From Formicincola oecophyllae (GTDB lineage Bacteria; Pseudomonadota; Alphaproteobacteria; Acetobacterales; Acetobacteraceae), in contig NZ_CP038231.1 of assembly GCF_006542395.2 (NCBI RefSeq), positions 372,001 to 436,000 of the forward strand: 64,000 nt of DNA, written 5' to 3'. A program made the position numbers and the translations under genes. Shown piece after piece: positions 29,200 through 39,200 of the stretch. The notes below the pieces were generated by a model. The model made no database searches, was not told where the DNA came from, and saw only the letters and a list, made by a program, of their open reading frames with translations. Within the stretch, counting starts at the first letter, position 1. The number at the start of each line of letters is the position of its first letter.

Positions 29200-30159
29200 A
29201 TGACAACCCCAATACCCAACCCCCAGGGCCAGCCCGGCCTCCTTCTGTTAGGCACTGTTTGGCCTGAAAAAGCCGTTGAGGCCTTCAGGCAGTTTTTTGC
29301 TGTCCACCGTTTTGAAAAAATGGCCGACCTCAACCAGGCGGCGCTCGCGCAGATTGGGCCAGGCATCAAGGCGGTGGCCACTGGCTTTGTGCCGGGTCTT
29401 CCTGGGCCTGTCATGGCGGCTTTGCCTGCCCTCCAAGCCATTGCGGTGGATGGCGTTGGCACAGATTTAGTTGACATGGCCCAAGCGCATAAGCGCGGCA
29501 TCGCCGTCATGACGGAGGCAGGCGCGCCCATCATCACCCATGATGTCGCTGACATGGCCATGGCGCTTCTGTTGGCCGTCAAACGCCGGGTGGTCTTCAA
29601 CAACCAATGGGTGCGCTCAGGTGATTGGGCGGCCAAAGGGTTGCCGCCACTGGGTTCCAGCCTCAGCGGGTGCAAAATGGGCTTGGCAGGATTTGGCCAT
29701 ATCGGCCAGGCCATTGCCCGCCGCGCCGCCGCTGCTGAGATGACCATCGCTTATTGGCAGCGCCACCAGGTTCCCCAAAGCCCCCACCCTTTCATGGCCA
29801 CGTTGCTGGAACTGGCCCAATGGGCGGATGTGCTGGTGTTGGCCATGCCAGCCACCGCAGCCACAAGGGGCATCGTCAATGGTGCAGTGCTGGAGGCGCT
29901 GGGGGAACAGGGTGTCCTTATCAACATCGCTCGCGGCGCCCTGGTTGATGAGCAGGCGTTGATCGCTGCCCTGGCAGGGGGCAGGCTGGCAGGGGCTGGG
30001 CTTGACGTGTTTGACCATGAACCTGCCATCAACCCTGCTTTCCTGATGCTCCAAAATACTGTGTTGTCCCCTCACCAAGCTTCCGCCACCTTCAAGGACC
30101 GTTTGGACACGGCTTTAGACTGCTTGGGCAAGCTCAAGGCTTTTTTCAAGTTAGGCTAA
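29200..30159 (+). CDS. D-2-hydroxyacid dehydrogenase (NAD(P)-dependent)
   Basis: 319-residue enzyme reducing 2-keto acids to D-2-hydroxy acids; substrate not determined, with glyoxylate/hydroxypyruvate reduction plausible. The NAD-binding Rossmann motif is G-F-G-H-I-G (about 165-170), followed by a basic patch at the end of strand 2 (Y-W-Q-R-H) that leans toward NADP. The catalytic trio Arg (N-I-A-R-G-A-L-V-D), Glu (D-V-F-D-H-E-P) and His (L-S-P-H-Q-A-S-A) is complete. The ATG has AGGGAGAG upstream. It is convergent with ccrM. Confidence 0.92.
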   Translation: MTTPIPNPQGQPGLLLLGTVWPEKAVEAFRQFFAVHRFEKMADLNQAALAQIGPGIKAVATGFVPGLPGPVMAALPALQAIAVDGVGTDLVDMAQAHKRGIAVMTEAGAPIITHDVADMAMALLLAVKRRVVFNNQWVRSGDWAAKGLPPLGSSLSGCKMGLAGFGHIGQAIARRAAAAEMTIAYWQRHQVPQSPHPFMATLLELAQWADVLVLAMPATAATRGIVNGAVLEALGEQGVLINIARGALVDEQALIAALAGGRLAGAGLDVFDHEPAINPAFLMLQNTVLSPHQASATFKDRLDTALDCLGKLKAFFKLG

Positions 30160-30184
30160 ATGAATTGGAATGGGCCGGCTCAAT

Positions 30185-31306
30185 TCAGCTTTCTGGCTTA
30201 GGTGTTTGCGCCAAAGGGCTTGGGCGCTGGCGCAATGTGTCCAGCTCCTGCCATTGGCCTGCCACTTCATGACGCCAGAATGTCCAGCCATTGCAGCTGG
30301 CCTGGCCTGAGAGCGCCCGCCCCAGCTGATGAATGGAGCCGCGCTGGCCTGTTGCTTGGGCCACTAGGGAACCATCCGCTGTGACCATGGCCTGGTGGCG
30401 CCCGGTGGCGTCCTGCAGCATGGTGCCTGGTGGCACCTGTCCCCCCTCCACAAAATGGCTGAACGCTACACGCGGTTGCTGGCGCCGTTCAGGGGTGACA
30501 TTCAAAATCCCAGCCTGCCAAGGCTGCACTGTTTCCAGGCGTTGCCTGGCGGCCTTAGCATAGGTGGGGTTGCGTTCCATCAAGATGTAATGCCGCCGCA
30601 TGCGCTTGGCGGCAGCAGCTGTGGTGCCTGTGCCGCCAAAGGGGTCCAGAACAATGTCCCCAGGCAGGGTGGAAGCCAACAAAACTCGTTGCAGCAGGCT
30701 TTCAGGCTTTTGCGTGGGGTGAAGCCGCCCTCCATCCCCTTGGCGCAAACGTTCCTTACCCGTGCACAGGGGCAGGAACCAGTCTGAACGCATTTGAAGC
30801 CCCTCATTAAGCGATTTCATGGCTTGGTAATTAAAACGGTAAGGGCTGCCAGCCTGACGCGCAGCCCAAATGAGCGTCTCATGGGCATTGGTGAAACGCC
30901 GCCCCCTGAAATTGGGCATAGGGTTGGTTTTGCGCCACACAATGTCGTTGAGAAGCCAGAAACCTAAATCCTGCATCAACGTGCCCACCCGGAACACATT
31001 GTGGTAGGACCCCATGACCCACATCGTGCCTTCAGGGTGGAGAACACGCCGCGCCTCCGCCAGCCAGGCGGCACAGAAAGCGTCATAGGCAGCAAAGCCT
31101 TCAAAGCAGTCCCAATCGTCATGCACACCCTGGACCAAGGTTTCATCAGGGCGGTGCAGTTGCCCGCGCAATTGCAGATTGTATGGGGGGTCTGCAAACA
31201 CGCAGTCCACACAGCTGTCAGGCAGGGCTTTCATGAGTTCCAGGCAGTTGCCTGTCAGCACCACGTCCACCTCCAGGGCGCTGGGCTCCAAGGAGGTGGG
31301 GATCAC
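30185..31306 (-). CDS. ccrM: CcrM-type DNA adenine methyltransferase (GANTC)
   Basis: Cell-cycle-regulated methyltransferase expected to methylate adenine in GANTC. Beta-class order: catalytic D-P-P-Y at residues 39-42 first, SAM-binding D-P-F-G-G-T-G-T-T near 215-223 later. CcrM-like stretches include D-D-W-D, W-V-M-G-S-Y-H-N and N-P-M-P-N-F-R-G-R-R-F-T-N-A-H-E. The C-terminal ~85 residues form the additional DNA-contact (RAMA-like) domain typical of CcrM (W-T-F-W-R-H-E near the end). The ATG overlaps the rnhB stop as ATGA, so it is translationally coupled to rnhB. No partner restriction gene is nearby, fitting a solitary regulatory enzyme. Confidence 0.95.
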   Translation of the reverse strand: MIPTSLEPSALEVDVVLTGNCLELMKALPDSCVDCVFADPPYNLQLRGQLHRPDETLVQGVHDDWDCFEGFAAYDAFCAAWLAEARRVLHPEGTMWVMGSYHNVFRVGTLMQDLGFWLLNDIVWRKTNPMPNFRGRRFTNAHETLIWAARQAGSPYRFNYQAMKSLNEGLQMRSDWFLPLCTGKERLRQGDGGRLHPTQKPESLLQRVLLASTLPGDIVLDPFGGTGTTAAAAKRMRRHYILMERNPTYAKAARQRLETVQPWQAGILNVTPERRQQPRVAFSHFVEGGQVPPGTMLQDATGRHQAMVTADGSLVAQATGQRGSIHQLGRALSGQASCNGWTFWRHEVAGQWQELDTLRQRPSPLAQTPKPES

Positions 31307-32118
31307 AGTGGCTGTACCCCTTTGGCAGGCCTGGAATGCTGGCTAGCAAGGGCAGCACGCACAGGCGCAAAGGTGGGGCGGTGGTGCGCGGTGGCACCCC
31401 ATTGCGCCAAGGCTGCCAAATGTTCCTTGGTGGGGTAGGCAGCGTTGCGTGCCCACCCATAAGGTGCGCAATGGGGCAGGCGGGCCAACTTGGCCATGGC
31501 CCGGTCACGGGTTACCTTGGCCAGGATGGAAGCCGCAGCGATAGTGATGCAGCGCCCATCCCCCCCTTTGAAGGCGGTGACAGGTACCTGTTCGTGGCCT
31601 GCAAAGGAGGGTGCCACCAGGCCATCTACTAACAAGGCTCCCAAAATCGGTTCATTCCCCCCAGCCAAGCCACCATGTGCCTGGCGCAGCAAGGCCGCCA
31701 AAGCACGCCCCATGGCCTTGTAGCTGGCCTGGGCAATGTTGAGGCTGCCGATTTCAGCCACACTGGCTGCACCCACACCAAACCAAAGCAGCTTTTGCCG
31801 CGCGCCCTCCCGCAGCAGGGCGCAGGCGTGTTCACGCTTGGGGGCGCTCATGCGTTTGGAATCATTGACCAGCGCCAGAATCCCTTCCCACAACGCTGCC
31901 TTTGCAGGTGGCAGGGCGTGGCCCCGCAACAAAGCGGGCGCCACAGCCACAGCGCCTGCCACCACAGGCCCAGCCAAAGGCCCGCGGCCTGCTTCATCAA
32001 GACCAACAATCAGGGCGCCTTCAAGGCTTGTAGCGGCAGCTGCCCGTTCACAAGCTAAATCAGGGCCCGCTTTAGGGGTCTTTTTCTGGTTCCGGTGGGA
32101 GGGGGAATTTGTCACCAT
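31303..32118 (-). CDS. rnhB: Ribonuclease HII
   Basis: Nicks RNA-DNA hybrids and removes ribonucleotides misincorporated in DNA. The active-site opening G-L-D-E-A-G-R-G-P-L-A-G-P is near residue 40 and carries the first acidic pair; the later L-V-D-G-L and Ser-Lys-rich N-D-S-K-R-M motifs are also present. The ATG at 32118 has AAGAG upstream and gives 271 residues; a TTG at 32154 would add 12. About 35 residues precede the conserved core, slightly longer than E. coli RnhB. It is first gene of the rnhB-ccrM pair. Confidence 0.95.
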   Translation of the reverse strand: MVTNSPSHRNQKKTPKAGPDLACERAAAATSLEGALIVGLDEAGRGPLAGPVVAGAVAVAPALLRGHALPPAKAALWEGILALVNDSKRMSAPKREHACALLREGARQKLLWFGVGAASVAEIGSLNIAQASYKAMGRALAALLRQAHGGLAGGNEPILGALLVDGLVAPSFAGHEQVPVTAFKGGDGRCITIAAASILAKVTRDRAMAKLARLPHCAPYGWARNAAYPTKEHLAALAQWGATAHHRPTFAPVRAALASQHSRPAKGVQPL

Positions 32119-32347
32119 AACTCTTAAGTGAAGCACCCTTCGCACTGAAAGCAAGCTAAGAACGTGCCACCCCTAACCCATGGGCTGGAAGGGGGCTTGA
32201 AATGCCTGTTTGTGCGCCGCGCTCATCAGGCTATGATGTCTTTTGAGACTGGATTGTTTTATAAAGGGAATGTTCTGTCTCCCTCACGCTCATTTTGGAG
32301 CCACCTGGCGCCACGGGCGTCAACTGCTTCGCAGCAAGGAAGTCACC

Positions 32348-33085
32348 ATGGAAATCACCCGCAAGCTGGCACGCATGGCAGCCGCCTCCCTCTCCGCCTT
32401 TTCTTTGGCGGCTGTTCCGCTGTGCGCCCATGCCCAGGCCACCACGGCCAACATGGCGCCTGGCCTTATGTCCAACCTCACCACCAACCAGCTTAACAAT
32501 GCTTCCCTGGCAGTGGCTGACGGCGTGACCACCGCCACCCTGAGCGTGGCCCTGTATGCTGTGCGTTCCAACACCCCAGCGCTGGCCAAGAACATCGCTA
32601 AGCTGGTGAACAGCACGCAGAACCGCGACAACGTCTCCATGAAGGCGCTGCTGAAAAAGGCCGGCACTGTGCGCTATGACGGCACACGTGACCTGACAGC
32701 CTATATCGGCCACCAGATGCCCATCAGCGTTCTGGTTCAGGGCAAGCACCACACCGTCAGCGGCCTGACGCTGTCTTTCACCGCTGTGCCTGGCCTGACC
32801 ATGAACCCAGCCTGCCCCGCCCCGAACCTGCCTGTCGTGGTGGGTGGCGTCTACATGAAAACGGGCCTGTTCCCAGCTGCTGTGGAAGCCAACAACACCA
32901 CCATCCCTGATGGCGCGGTGGATAAATTCTCTGGTGTCAGCTTCCCGGATGCCGCCATCTGCGTGCCTGCTGATGGCCAGGGTTCCGCTGTGCTGATCCC
33001 GCAGCCTGTGAAGTTCCATAACTTCTACCAGACCATCGTTGCCGTTGTTCAGGACCGTAGCCCTACCGCCAGCCTGGCCAACTGA
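32348..33085 (+). CDS. Secreted protein of unknown function, probably highly expressed
   Basis: 245 residues from an ATG with AAGGA upstream. The N-terminus is a clear Sec signal (basic M-E-I-T-R-K-L-A-R, hydrophobic core, cleavage near A-H-A-Q-A at about 30). The mature part has no membrane helix, is rich in Ala, Val, Thr and Asn, and has two cysteines (in P-A-C-P-A and A-I-C-V-P) that could form a disulphide. I do not recognise the family. Codon use is strongly biased to the codons of gpmI and the ribosomal genes. The gene stands alone, with a strong terminator after it and rnhB divergent before it, all pointing to an abundant periplasmic or exported product. Confidence 0.8.
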   Translation: MEITRKLARMAAASLSAFSLAAVPLCAHAQATTANMAPGLMSNLTTNQLNNASLAVADGVTTATLSVALYAVRSNTPALAKNIAKLVNSTQNRDNVSMKALLKKAGTVRYDGTRDLTAYIGHQMPISVLVQGKHHTVSGLTLSFTAVPGLTMNPACPAPNLPVVVGGVYMKTGLFPAAVEANNTTIPDGAVDKFSGVSFPDAAICVPADGQGSAVLIPQPVKFHNFYQTIVAVVQDRSPTASLAN

Positions 33086-33153
33086 CCTGAAGTTCGAGGG
33101 TTAGGTGCTCCCCTTAGCAGGTGCACCAACCACTCTTGTGGACTTCAGTAAGT

Positions 33154-33187
33154 AAAACCCCCTGCCAGCATCTGGCAGGGGGTTTTT
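33154..33187 (+). terminator. Strong Rho-independent terminator
   Basis: Nearly ideal structure: AAAACCCCCTGCCAG, loop CATC, its complement TGGCAGGGGGTTTTT, then TGTT. It lies about 70 bp after the secreted-protein gene. The A-run on its left could let it work in both directions, so it may also end the convergent GYF-domain gene. Confidence 0.92.
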
Positions 33188-33213
33188 GTTGAACGTTTTA
33201 AAACCGCTTATGG

Positions 33214-34140
33214 TTAAAGCTCAATAAGTTTGTCATCTGGAGCAGTTTCGTGCTGGAGCGCTGGTTTTGAAGGCATTAGCTGTGCTTTTGGCGCCTTTTC
33301 AACCTGAGTGTGGTTGAAGGGATTGACCAATAAAGCTGGCCAGTGGCTTTCAGAATGTGGTGCTGGGCCTGAAATGGTCTGCTGCTCTTGCTGGGATTCC
33401 CCCTTGGCACCAAGGTTGGGCAGAATGGAGTAGACCCACAGCCAAGCCATCACACCATACACCGCGTAAAACCCAACGCAGCCCCAGAAAAAACCTTGCC
33501 CCCGACCACCAAGCGCTTTAGCACGCACCCAGAAATACCCTGGCAAAAACAGAAACCACCACAATGAAGGTGGCCTCACCCCCTGTTGCGCCAGCACCAT
33601 GCGGTCCTGCTGCACAGCTACAATCCTGATGACAAACAGCAGGAAACCAATGAGCAGCGACACTAAGGACGGCTCATACTGCAACGTGCTGTAAACATGA
33701 ACCAGATCATGGAGGTTGATCACGGTGACAAGGGCCATCAAGGCCATCAACACCCATGCCCATGTGCTTGGCACATCCCGGACCACTTTACCTGAAAGGG
33801 TGTTCAGGGGGGTAGCGTCAGGCTTTTTTAACCCTAGGGTGGACAACCCCTTCACCCCTGGCAGGCTGTTCAAGCCAGATTTGGCAGTGCCTGCGCGCTG
33901 TTCAGCGCGCTCTGTCTGGCTTTCTGTAAGGGGGCCTGCGCCAATCAGACCTGCCAAGGCTGCCGGGCGCCACTCATTGCCGAATTCAGGGTGCCAAACC
34001 AGTGTTTGCGGCCCAATGCGGCGCAACAAAATAAGCTTGATGAGGTCTGTGCGCGTGACAGGGCCTGCTGGCTGACCGTTCTTTTCATAAAACCATTCAA
34101 CAGCGCTCAACCACCATCCTCCCCTTAAATGTGCCAGCAC
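33214..34140 (-). CDS. GYF_2/DUF4339-domain membrane protein
   Basis: 308 codons. Residues ~16-62 form a GYF_2-type domain (E-W-F-Y-E-K-N-G-Q-P-A-G-P-V, then G-P-Q-T-L-V-W-H-P-E-F-G-N-E-W), a fold that in bacteria usually precedes membrane segments and is thought to bind peptides. A linker follows, then about four hydrophobic segments between ~130 and 255, and a polar, Gln/Pro/Lys-rich tail. Function unknown. The start is uncertain: upstream ATG at 34140 or a GTG just before E-W-F-Y. It is convergent with the secreted-protein gene across the shared terminator. Confidence 0.75.
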   Translation of the reverse strand: MLAHLRGGWWLSAVEWFYEKNGQPAGPVTRTDLIKLILLRRIGPQTLVWHPEFGNEWRPAALAGLIGAGPLTESQTERAEQRAGTAKSGLNSLPGVKGLSTLGLKKPDATPLNTLSGKVVRDVPSTWAWVLMALMALVTVINLHDLVHVYSTLQYEPSLVSLLIGFLLFVIRIVAVQQDRMVLAQQGVRPPSLWWFLFLPGYFWVRAKALGGRGQGFFWGCVGFYAVYGVMAWLWVYSILPNLGAKGESQQEQQTISGPAPHSESHWPALLVNPFNHTQVEKAPKAQLMPSKPALQHETAPDDKLIEL

Positions 34141-34306
34141 TTCAGAGAATCCAGGTGCCTGGATCGCCCATGAAGTGAAACCATGTGAACCATTTATTGT
34201 ATAATTGTTTTTAAATCATTGTGGGGGCTGTTCCACCCCCATGCAGGCAGGGCTGAAGGCCAACGCCCCCAGCCCTTCAAACTGAGCCTTAATTAAGGCA
34301 GCTTAA

Positions 34307-34591
34307 TCAGCCCCGGCGGCGCAGGAGCAAGCGCCCGATGATGAAGCCGATGAACGCTGCAATGCCCAGGGAAACAAAGGGGCGTTCCTGGATGAACGTG
34401 GTCGTGGCTTCCATGCGGGTTTCGTCAGGATCGTAAAGATCAGCGAAATCACGCTGAGCGTGGCCAGCGAATTCCTCGAACTGGCCCTTGGCGGCCAAGG
34501 TGTGGTCGCCTGTCATTTTGCCCAATTCCTTTTTGGCCGCACCGGCCACTTCCTTGCCCATGCCTTTGGCAGCAGCAACAGTATCGGTCAT
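34307..34591 (-). CDS. CsbD-like/DUF883 stress protein with C-terminal membrane anchor
   Basis: 94 residues from the ATG at 34591, chosen because AGGAG lies ~9 bases upstream; longer frames lack a site. The N-terminal half is a charged, Ala/Lys/Gly-rich helix with G-K-M-T-G-D-H-T-L-A-A-K-G-Q-F, like CsbD proteins. The C-terminal half has R-P-F-V-S-L-G-I-A-A-F-I-G-F-I-I-G-R-L-L, the glycine-rich membrane anchor of the DUF883/ElaB group, ending in basic residues. Relatives are stress-induced and some associate with ribosomes, but the role here is inferred. A perfect 14-bp palindrome (GCCTTAATTAAGGC, 34286-34299) lies just past the stop. Confidence 0.82.
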   Translation of the reverse strand: MTDTVAAAKGMGKEVAGAAKKELGKMTGDHTLAAKGQFEEFAGHAQRDFADLYDPDETRMEATTTFIQERPFVSLGIAAFIGFIIGRLLLRRRG

Positions 34592-34851
34592 GTTTTTCAT
34601 CTCCTGAGTTTCAGCGGCTGTGCCCAAAGGTGGGAAGGGGTGTTCCATTCCTGGTGCACAGTCCATGTTCCAGATATGAGCCCGCCCCAGCCCCACTGCA
34701 AGGGGGGAGTTATAAGCACGGCCTAACCACAGCCCGCAAGGGAGGGTCCAACATGGTTCAGCCATGATTTTGCATTATGGATGCCAGTTCTGCATCATGG
34801 TCATGACCAAACGGTCACCCTTCACCACCCAAGCAACAGGGCTAAGCTTCT

Positions 34852-36225
34852 ATGACAGGCATGCTGGCGCCAGCCGACACCACCACCCATGGCGCCCCCC
34901 AAGGCCCGTCCCCAACCCCGCCTGGACAGAACGCGCCTGATTTGGGCCAAGACTCCCCACCTCCTAGCGCCCTCCATGGCGGCCAGGGCGCCAAATCACA
35001 TGGCCCTTGGCGGCGCCGCCTGTTGCTAGGGGGGGCTGTGTTGTTGGGCGCCTTGGTGGTGTGGCGCTTGCTTCCCCACAAAACCCACCATCACACCCCA
35101 ACGCAGCCTGCGCCCGTGGCGGTGGCCACGGCAAGCTGGGTGGACATGCCGGTGATTTACAAGTTGCTTGGCACGGTCGTTCCTGTGGACAATGTCACGG
35201 TGACGCCACGCGTCAACGGTTACATCATGGAGGTTTACTACCATGAGGGGCAGCGCGTTCATAAAGGCGACCTGCTGGAGCTGATCGACACCCGCCCCTA
35301 TGAGGCCACATTGCACCAGGCGGAAGGCCAGCTGGCTGCTGACAAGGCCCAGCTGGTGAAGGCCCAGGTCGATAACCAGCGCTACCAGCGCCTGCTGCGC
35401 GAGCACTCCACCTCAGACATGCTGGCGCGTGACCAGGCCTACACCGTCCAGCAGCTCCAAGGGCAGGTAGCGGCTGATGAAGCCAACGTCTACAATGCCA
35501 AGCTTAACATCATGTACTGCCACATCACCGCCCCAGCTGACGGGCGCATTGGCATTCGCGTGCTGGACAAGGGCAATTACGTCACCGTTGGGCAGAGCAA
35601 CGGCGTGGCCATCATCACCCAAATGCAGCCCATGTCGGTGATTTTCACCTTGGCCCAAAATGGCCTGCCTGACGTTTGGCAGGAAATCAGCCACCAAGCC
35701 ACATTGCCCGTGGAGGCCTGGAGCGCTGATGAAAGCCGCAAAATCGCTGATGGGACCACAAACGCCCTCGACAGCCAGATAGACACGGCGACAGGCACTG
35801 TCCGTATGCGCGGCATTTTCCCTAATAAGCCAGAAGTCTTGTTTCCCAATGAGTTCGTCAACGCCCACCTGCGGGTTAAGACGCTGCACCATGTTCTGGC
35901 TGTGCCCACTATCGCTGTCCAAGCGGGGCCTGACGGGCCTTTCCTGTGGGTGGTGCAACCTGATGGCCACGTGAAGGCCGTTGACGTCGCCACGGGCTAC
36001 AGCAATGACAGCCAAACAGTCATCACCAAGGGCATTGACGCTGGCGCGCGCGTGGTGACGGACGGCATCAACCACCTGCGTTCAGGGGCTAAGGTGACCA
36101 TCGCCCCCACGGCACTTTCCATTGCGCAGAAGCTTGTCGATAAACATGTGCAAAACCAGCCGACCAGCGCCAAGGCCCCAGCGCCCCCTTCCCCCCCGCT
36201 CCACCACAAGGGGCATGGGCATTGA
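34852..36225 (+). CDS. RND efflux periplasmic adaptor (MdtA-like)
   Basis: Membrane-fusion protein joining the inner-membrane RND pump to the outer-membrane channel. 457 residues: a Pro-rich cytoplasmic start, one hydrophobic anchor (about 54-73), a barrel-sandwich/lipoyl half-motif (V-N-G-Y-I-M-E-V-Y-Y-H-E-G-Q-R-V-H-K-G-D), a helical hairpin (about 145-215), the second lipoyl half (I-T-A-P-A-D-G-R-I-G), a beta-barrel and a membrane-proximal domain. The tail ends in a His-rich stretch (L-H-H-K-G-H-G-H). It is the first gene of a four-gene operon; no regulator gene adjoins it. Confidence 0.93.
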   Translation: MTGMLAPADTTTHGAPQGPSPTPPGQNAPDLGQDSPPPSALHGGQGAKSHGPWRRRLLLGGAVLLGALVVWRLLPHKTHHHTPTQPAPVAVATASWVDMPVIYKLLGTVVPVDNVTVTPRVNGYIMEVYYHEGQRVHKGDLLELIDTRPYEATLHQAEGQLAADKAQLVKAQVDNQRYQRLLREHSTSDMLARDQAYTVQQLQGQVAADEANVYNAKLNIMYCHITAPADGRIGIRVLDKGNYVTVGQSNGVAIITQMQPMSVIFTLAQNGLPDVWQEISHQATLPVEAWSADESRKIADGTTNALDSQIDTATGTVRMRGIFPNKPEVLFPNEFVNAHLRVKTLHHVLAVPTIAVQAGPDGPFLWVVQPDGHVKAVDVATGYSNDSQTVITKGIDAGARVVTDGINHLRSGAKVTIAPTALSIAQKLVDKHVQNQPTSAKAPAPPSPPLHHKGHGH

Positions 36226-36252
36226 AGAACCTGAGAAGGTTGGTTTGACATC

Positions 36253-39200
36253 ATGAGCGGCTTCAACCCTTCCCGCCTGTTCATTGAACGCCCCGTGGCC
36301 ACCATTTTGTTGATGGTGGCGTTGCTGCTATCTGGTCTTCTGGGCGGGTATTTCCTGCCTGTGGCAGCGCTTCCCAATGTGGAATACCCCACCATTGTGG
36401 TTTCCACATTCTACCCAGGCGCCAGCCCGGACGTGATGGGCACCTCCGTCACCGCCCCCCTTGAGACGCAGCTTGGGCAGATGCCGGGGCTGGACGCCAT
36501 GATGAGCCAGTCTTCAGGGGGCGCTTCCGTCATCACGCTACGCTTTGCCATGAACATGGCCATGGATGTGGCGGAGCAAGAGGTGCAGGCGGCCATCAAC
36601 AACGCCAATTCCCTGCTGCCAAGCGACCTGCCGACCCCGCCTGTCTACGCCAAGGTCAACCCTGCTGATGCGCCTGTGGTCACGCTGGGGCTAACATCGA
36701 AGGTGATGCCGCTGACGGACGTTTCCGATTACGTCAACACGCGCCTGCAGCAGAAGCTTTCTGAAATACCGGGGGTTGGCCTCGTCAGTTTGCAGGGGGG
36801 ACACCGCAAAGCACTGCGCGTCAAGATCAACGTGCCCAAGCTGACCTCTTACGGCATTGCGCTTGACACCGTGCGCACCATTATCAGCACAGTCAACGTC
36901 AACTCCCCCACAGGCACGTTTGACGGGCCCCAATACGCCACCACGCTACGTATGGAGGGGCAGATTACTTCCCCCGACATGCTGGCCAACCAAATCATCG
37001 CCTACCAGAATAACGGCCCTGTGCGCCTCAAGGACGTTGGCAGCGTCACCTACGGCCCTGAAAACACGGAACTGGCCGCCTGGGCTAACGGCCAGCCTGG
37101 CCTTGTTCTGTCCATTCAGAAGCAGCCTGGCGCCAACGTGATTGACGTGGCCGACAACGTCAAAGCCATGCTGCCGCGCCTGCGCACGGAACTGCCCCCT
37201 GGCATTGACATCGTCCCCCTGGCTGACCGCACGGTGACCATCCGCGCTTCTGTGGAAGATGTGGAGATCGACCTCGCCCTGGCGGTTTTCCTGGTGGTAG
37301 CCGTCATCTTCCTGTTCCTGCGCAATGTGCCTGCCACCATCATCCCCACGCTTTCCGTGCCCCTTTCGCTGATTGGCACGCTGGGGGTCATGGATTTGCT
37401 TGGCTACTCCATGGACAATTTGTCCTTGATGGCGCTGACCATCGCGGCCGGCTTCGTGGTTGATGACGCCATCGTGGTAATTGAGAACATCGCCCGCCTG
37501 ATTGGCGATGGGATGGAGCCTTTCGCCGCCGCCCTCAAAGGTTCAGCTGAAATCGGCTTCACTATCATCTCCCTGACGGTTTCGCTCATCGCCGTGCTGA
37601 TCCCCCTGCTTTTCATGAGTGACGTCATGGGCAGGCTGTTCCATGAGTTCGCCATGGTGCTGGCCATCACCATTGTGATTTCGGCCTTGGTTTCCCTCAC
37701 GCTGGTGCCCATGATGTGCGCGCGCATCCTCAAGCCTGCCCACAGCACCTCCATGCCAGCCAAAGCACCAGGTCTGCGTGCACACCTGAAACGCCTTTGG
37801 TGGCGCTTCATGAATGAGGATGGCGCCATCCTGGGCGCCACGTTGGCCTGGTACAAACGTTCCCTTGAAGTCGTTCTGCGCCACCAGCCTCTGACCATGG
37901 CCGTGATGCTTTCAAGCATCGCGTTGACGGGTTTCCTGGCTTGGGAGATTCCCAAGGGCTTTTTCCCTACCCAGGACACGGGCCTTGTCCAGGGCATCAG
38001 CGTCCTGCCTGAGACCATATCCTTCCAGGGCATGGCCAAACGCCAGGAAGCCATCGGGCGGGCCATCCTCCAGGATCCAGACGTGGCCTCCCTTTCCTCC
38101 TTCATTGGGGTTGATGGTCAGAACATGACCATCAACACAGGCCGTTTTCAAATTAGCCTCAAAGACCGCGCCCACCGTACCAGCAGCCTGCCTGCCATCC
38201 TGGCGCGCCTGCGCCAATGCGCCAAGGACGTGCCCGGGGCAACACTGCATGTGCAGCCCGTTCAAGACATTTCGCTCAACTCCACTGTTTCAGCTGAGCC
38301 CTACCAGCTGGTGGTGGAAAGCCCAGATCAAAAGGCCTTCACCCAATGGGCGCCACGCTTCGTGCAGGCTCTCCAGGCCCAGCCTGCCATTGGGGCTGCG
38401 ACATCTGACCTGGCGCCTGGGGGGCAGTCCGTCCTGCTCAAGCTCGACCGGCAAACGGCGGCGCGCTACTCCATCACGCCCCAGACGCTGGATAACCTGC
38501 TTTATGACGGTTACGGCCAGCGCCAGGTCTCAACCATCTACACCCAGTCCAACCAGTACCGCGTCATTCTGGAAGCCGCTCCCCACCTGCAGCGCTCCCT
38601 TGATGACCTCTACCAGCTCTACCTGCCAGGCATTACGGGCAATGCTGGCCAAAGCAGCACGGGGGACGCGCGCCAACCCACATCAGGCTTGGTGCCGCTC
38701 ACGCAGGTGGCGGCCCTCATCAGGCAACCCAGCGCGCTGATGATTTCGCACTACGCCCAGTTTCCCGCCACGCTGCTCTCCTTCTCCGTGGCGGCGGGGC
38801 ATTCGCTGGGGGAAGCCATCAAAGCCGTGACGACTGTGCAGAGCAACATCCACCTGCCCCAGAACTTCCATATGTCCTTTCAAGGGACGGCAGCGGCCTT
38901 CCAGACCTCGCTGGGCCATGAACTTGCCCTGGTCGTGATCGCCTTGGTGGCTGTCTACCTGGTGCTGGGCATTCTCTATGAGAGCTACGTCCACCCCATC
39001 ACTATCCTCTCCACCCTGCCGTCAGCAGGCATTGGCGCCCTTCTGGGGCTGGAGGCCTTCGACATGCCCCTCGACGTTATGGGCATCATTGGGATCGTCC
39101 TGCTAATTGGCATTGTGAAGAAGAACGCCATCATGATGATCGACTTCGCCCTCCAAGCGGAGCGTGAAGAAGGCATGAGCCCCCTGCAGTCCATCACCCA

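Noticed and set aside
32155-32347. Promoter candidate TTGAGA with TATAAA before the secreted protein
   Set aside because: The two hexamers are only 11 bases apart; using TATAAA as -10 leaves a poor -35. A promoter must exist here but I cannot place it.
34222-34240. TGGGGG / CCCCCA stem considered as terminator for the DUF883-like gene
   Set aside because: No usable T-run on either strand and only six pairs.
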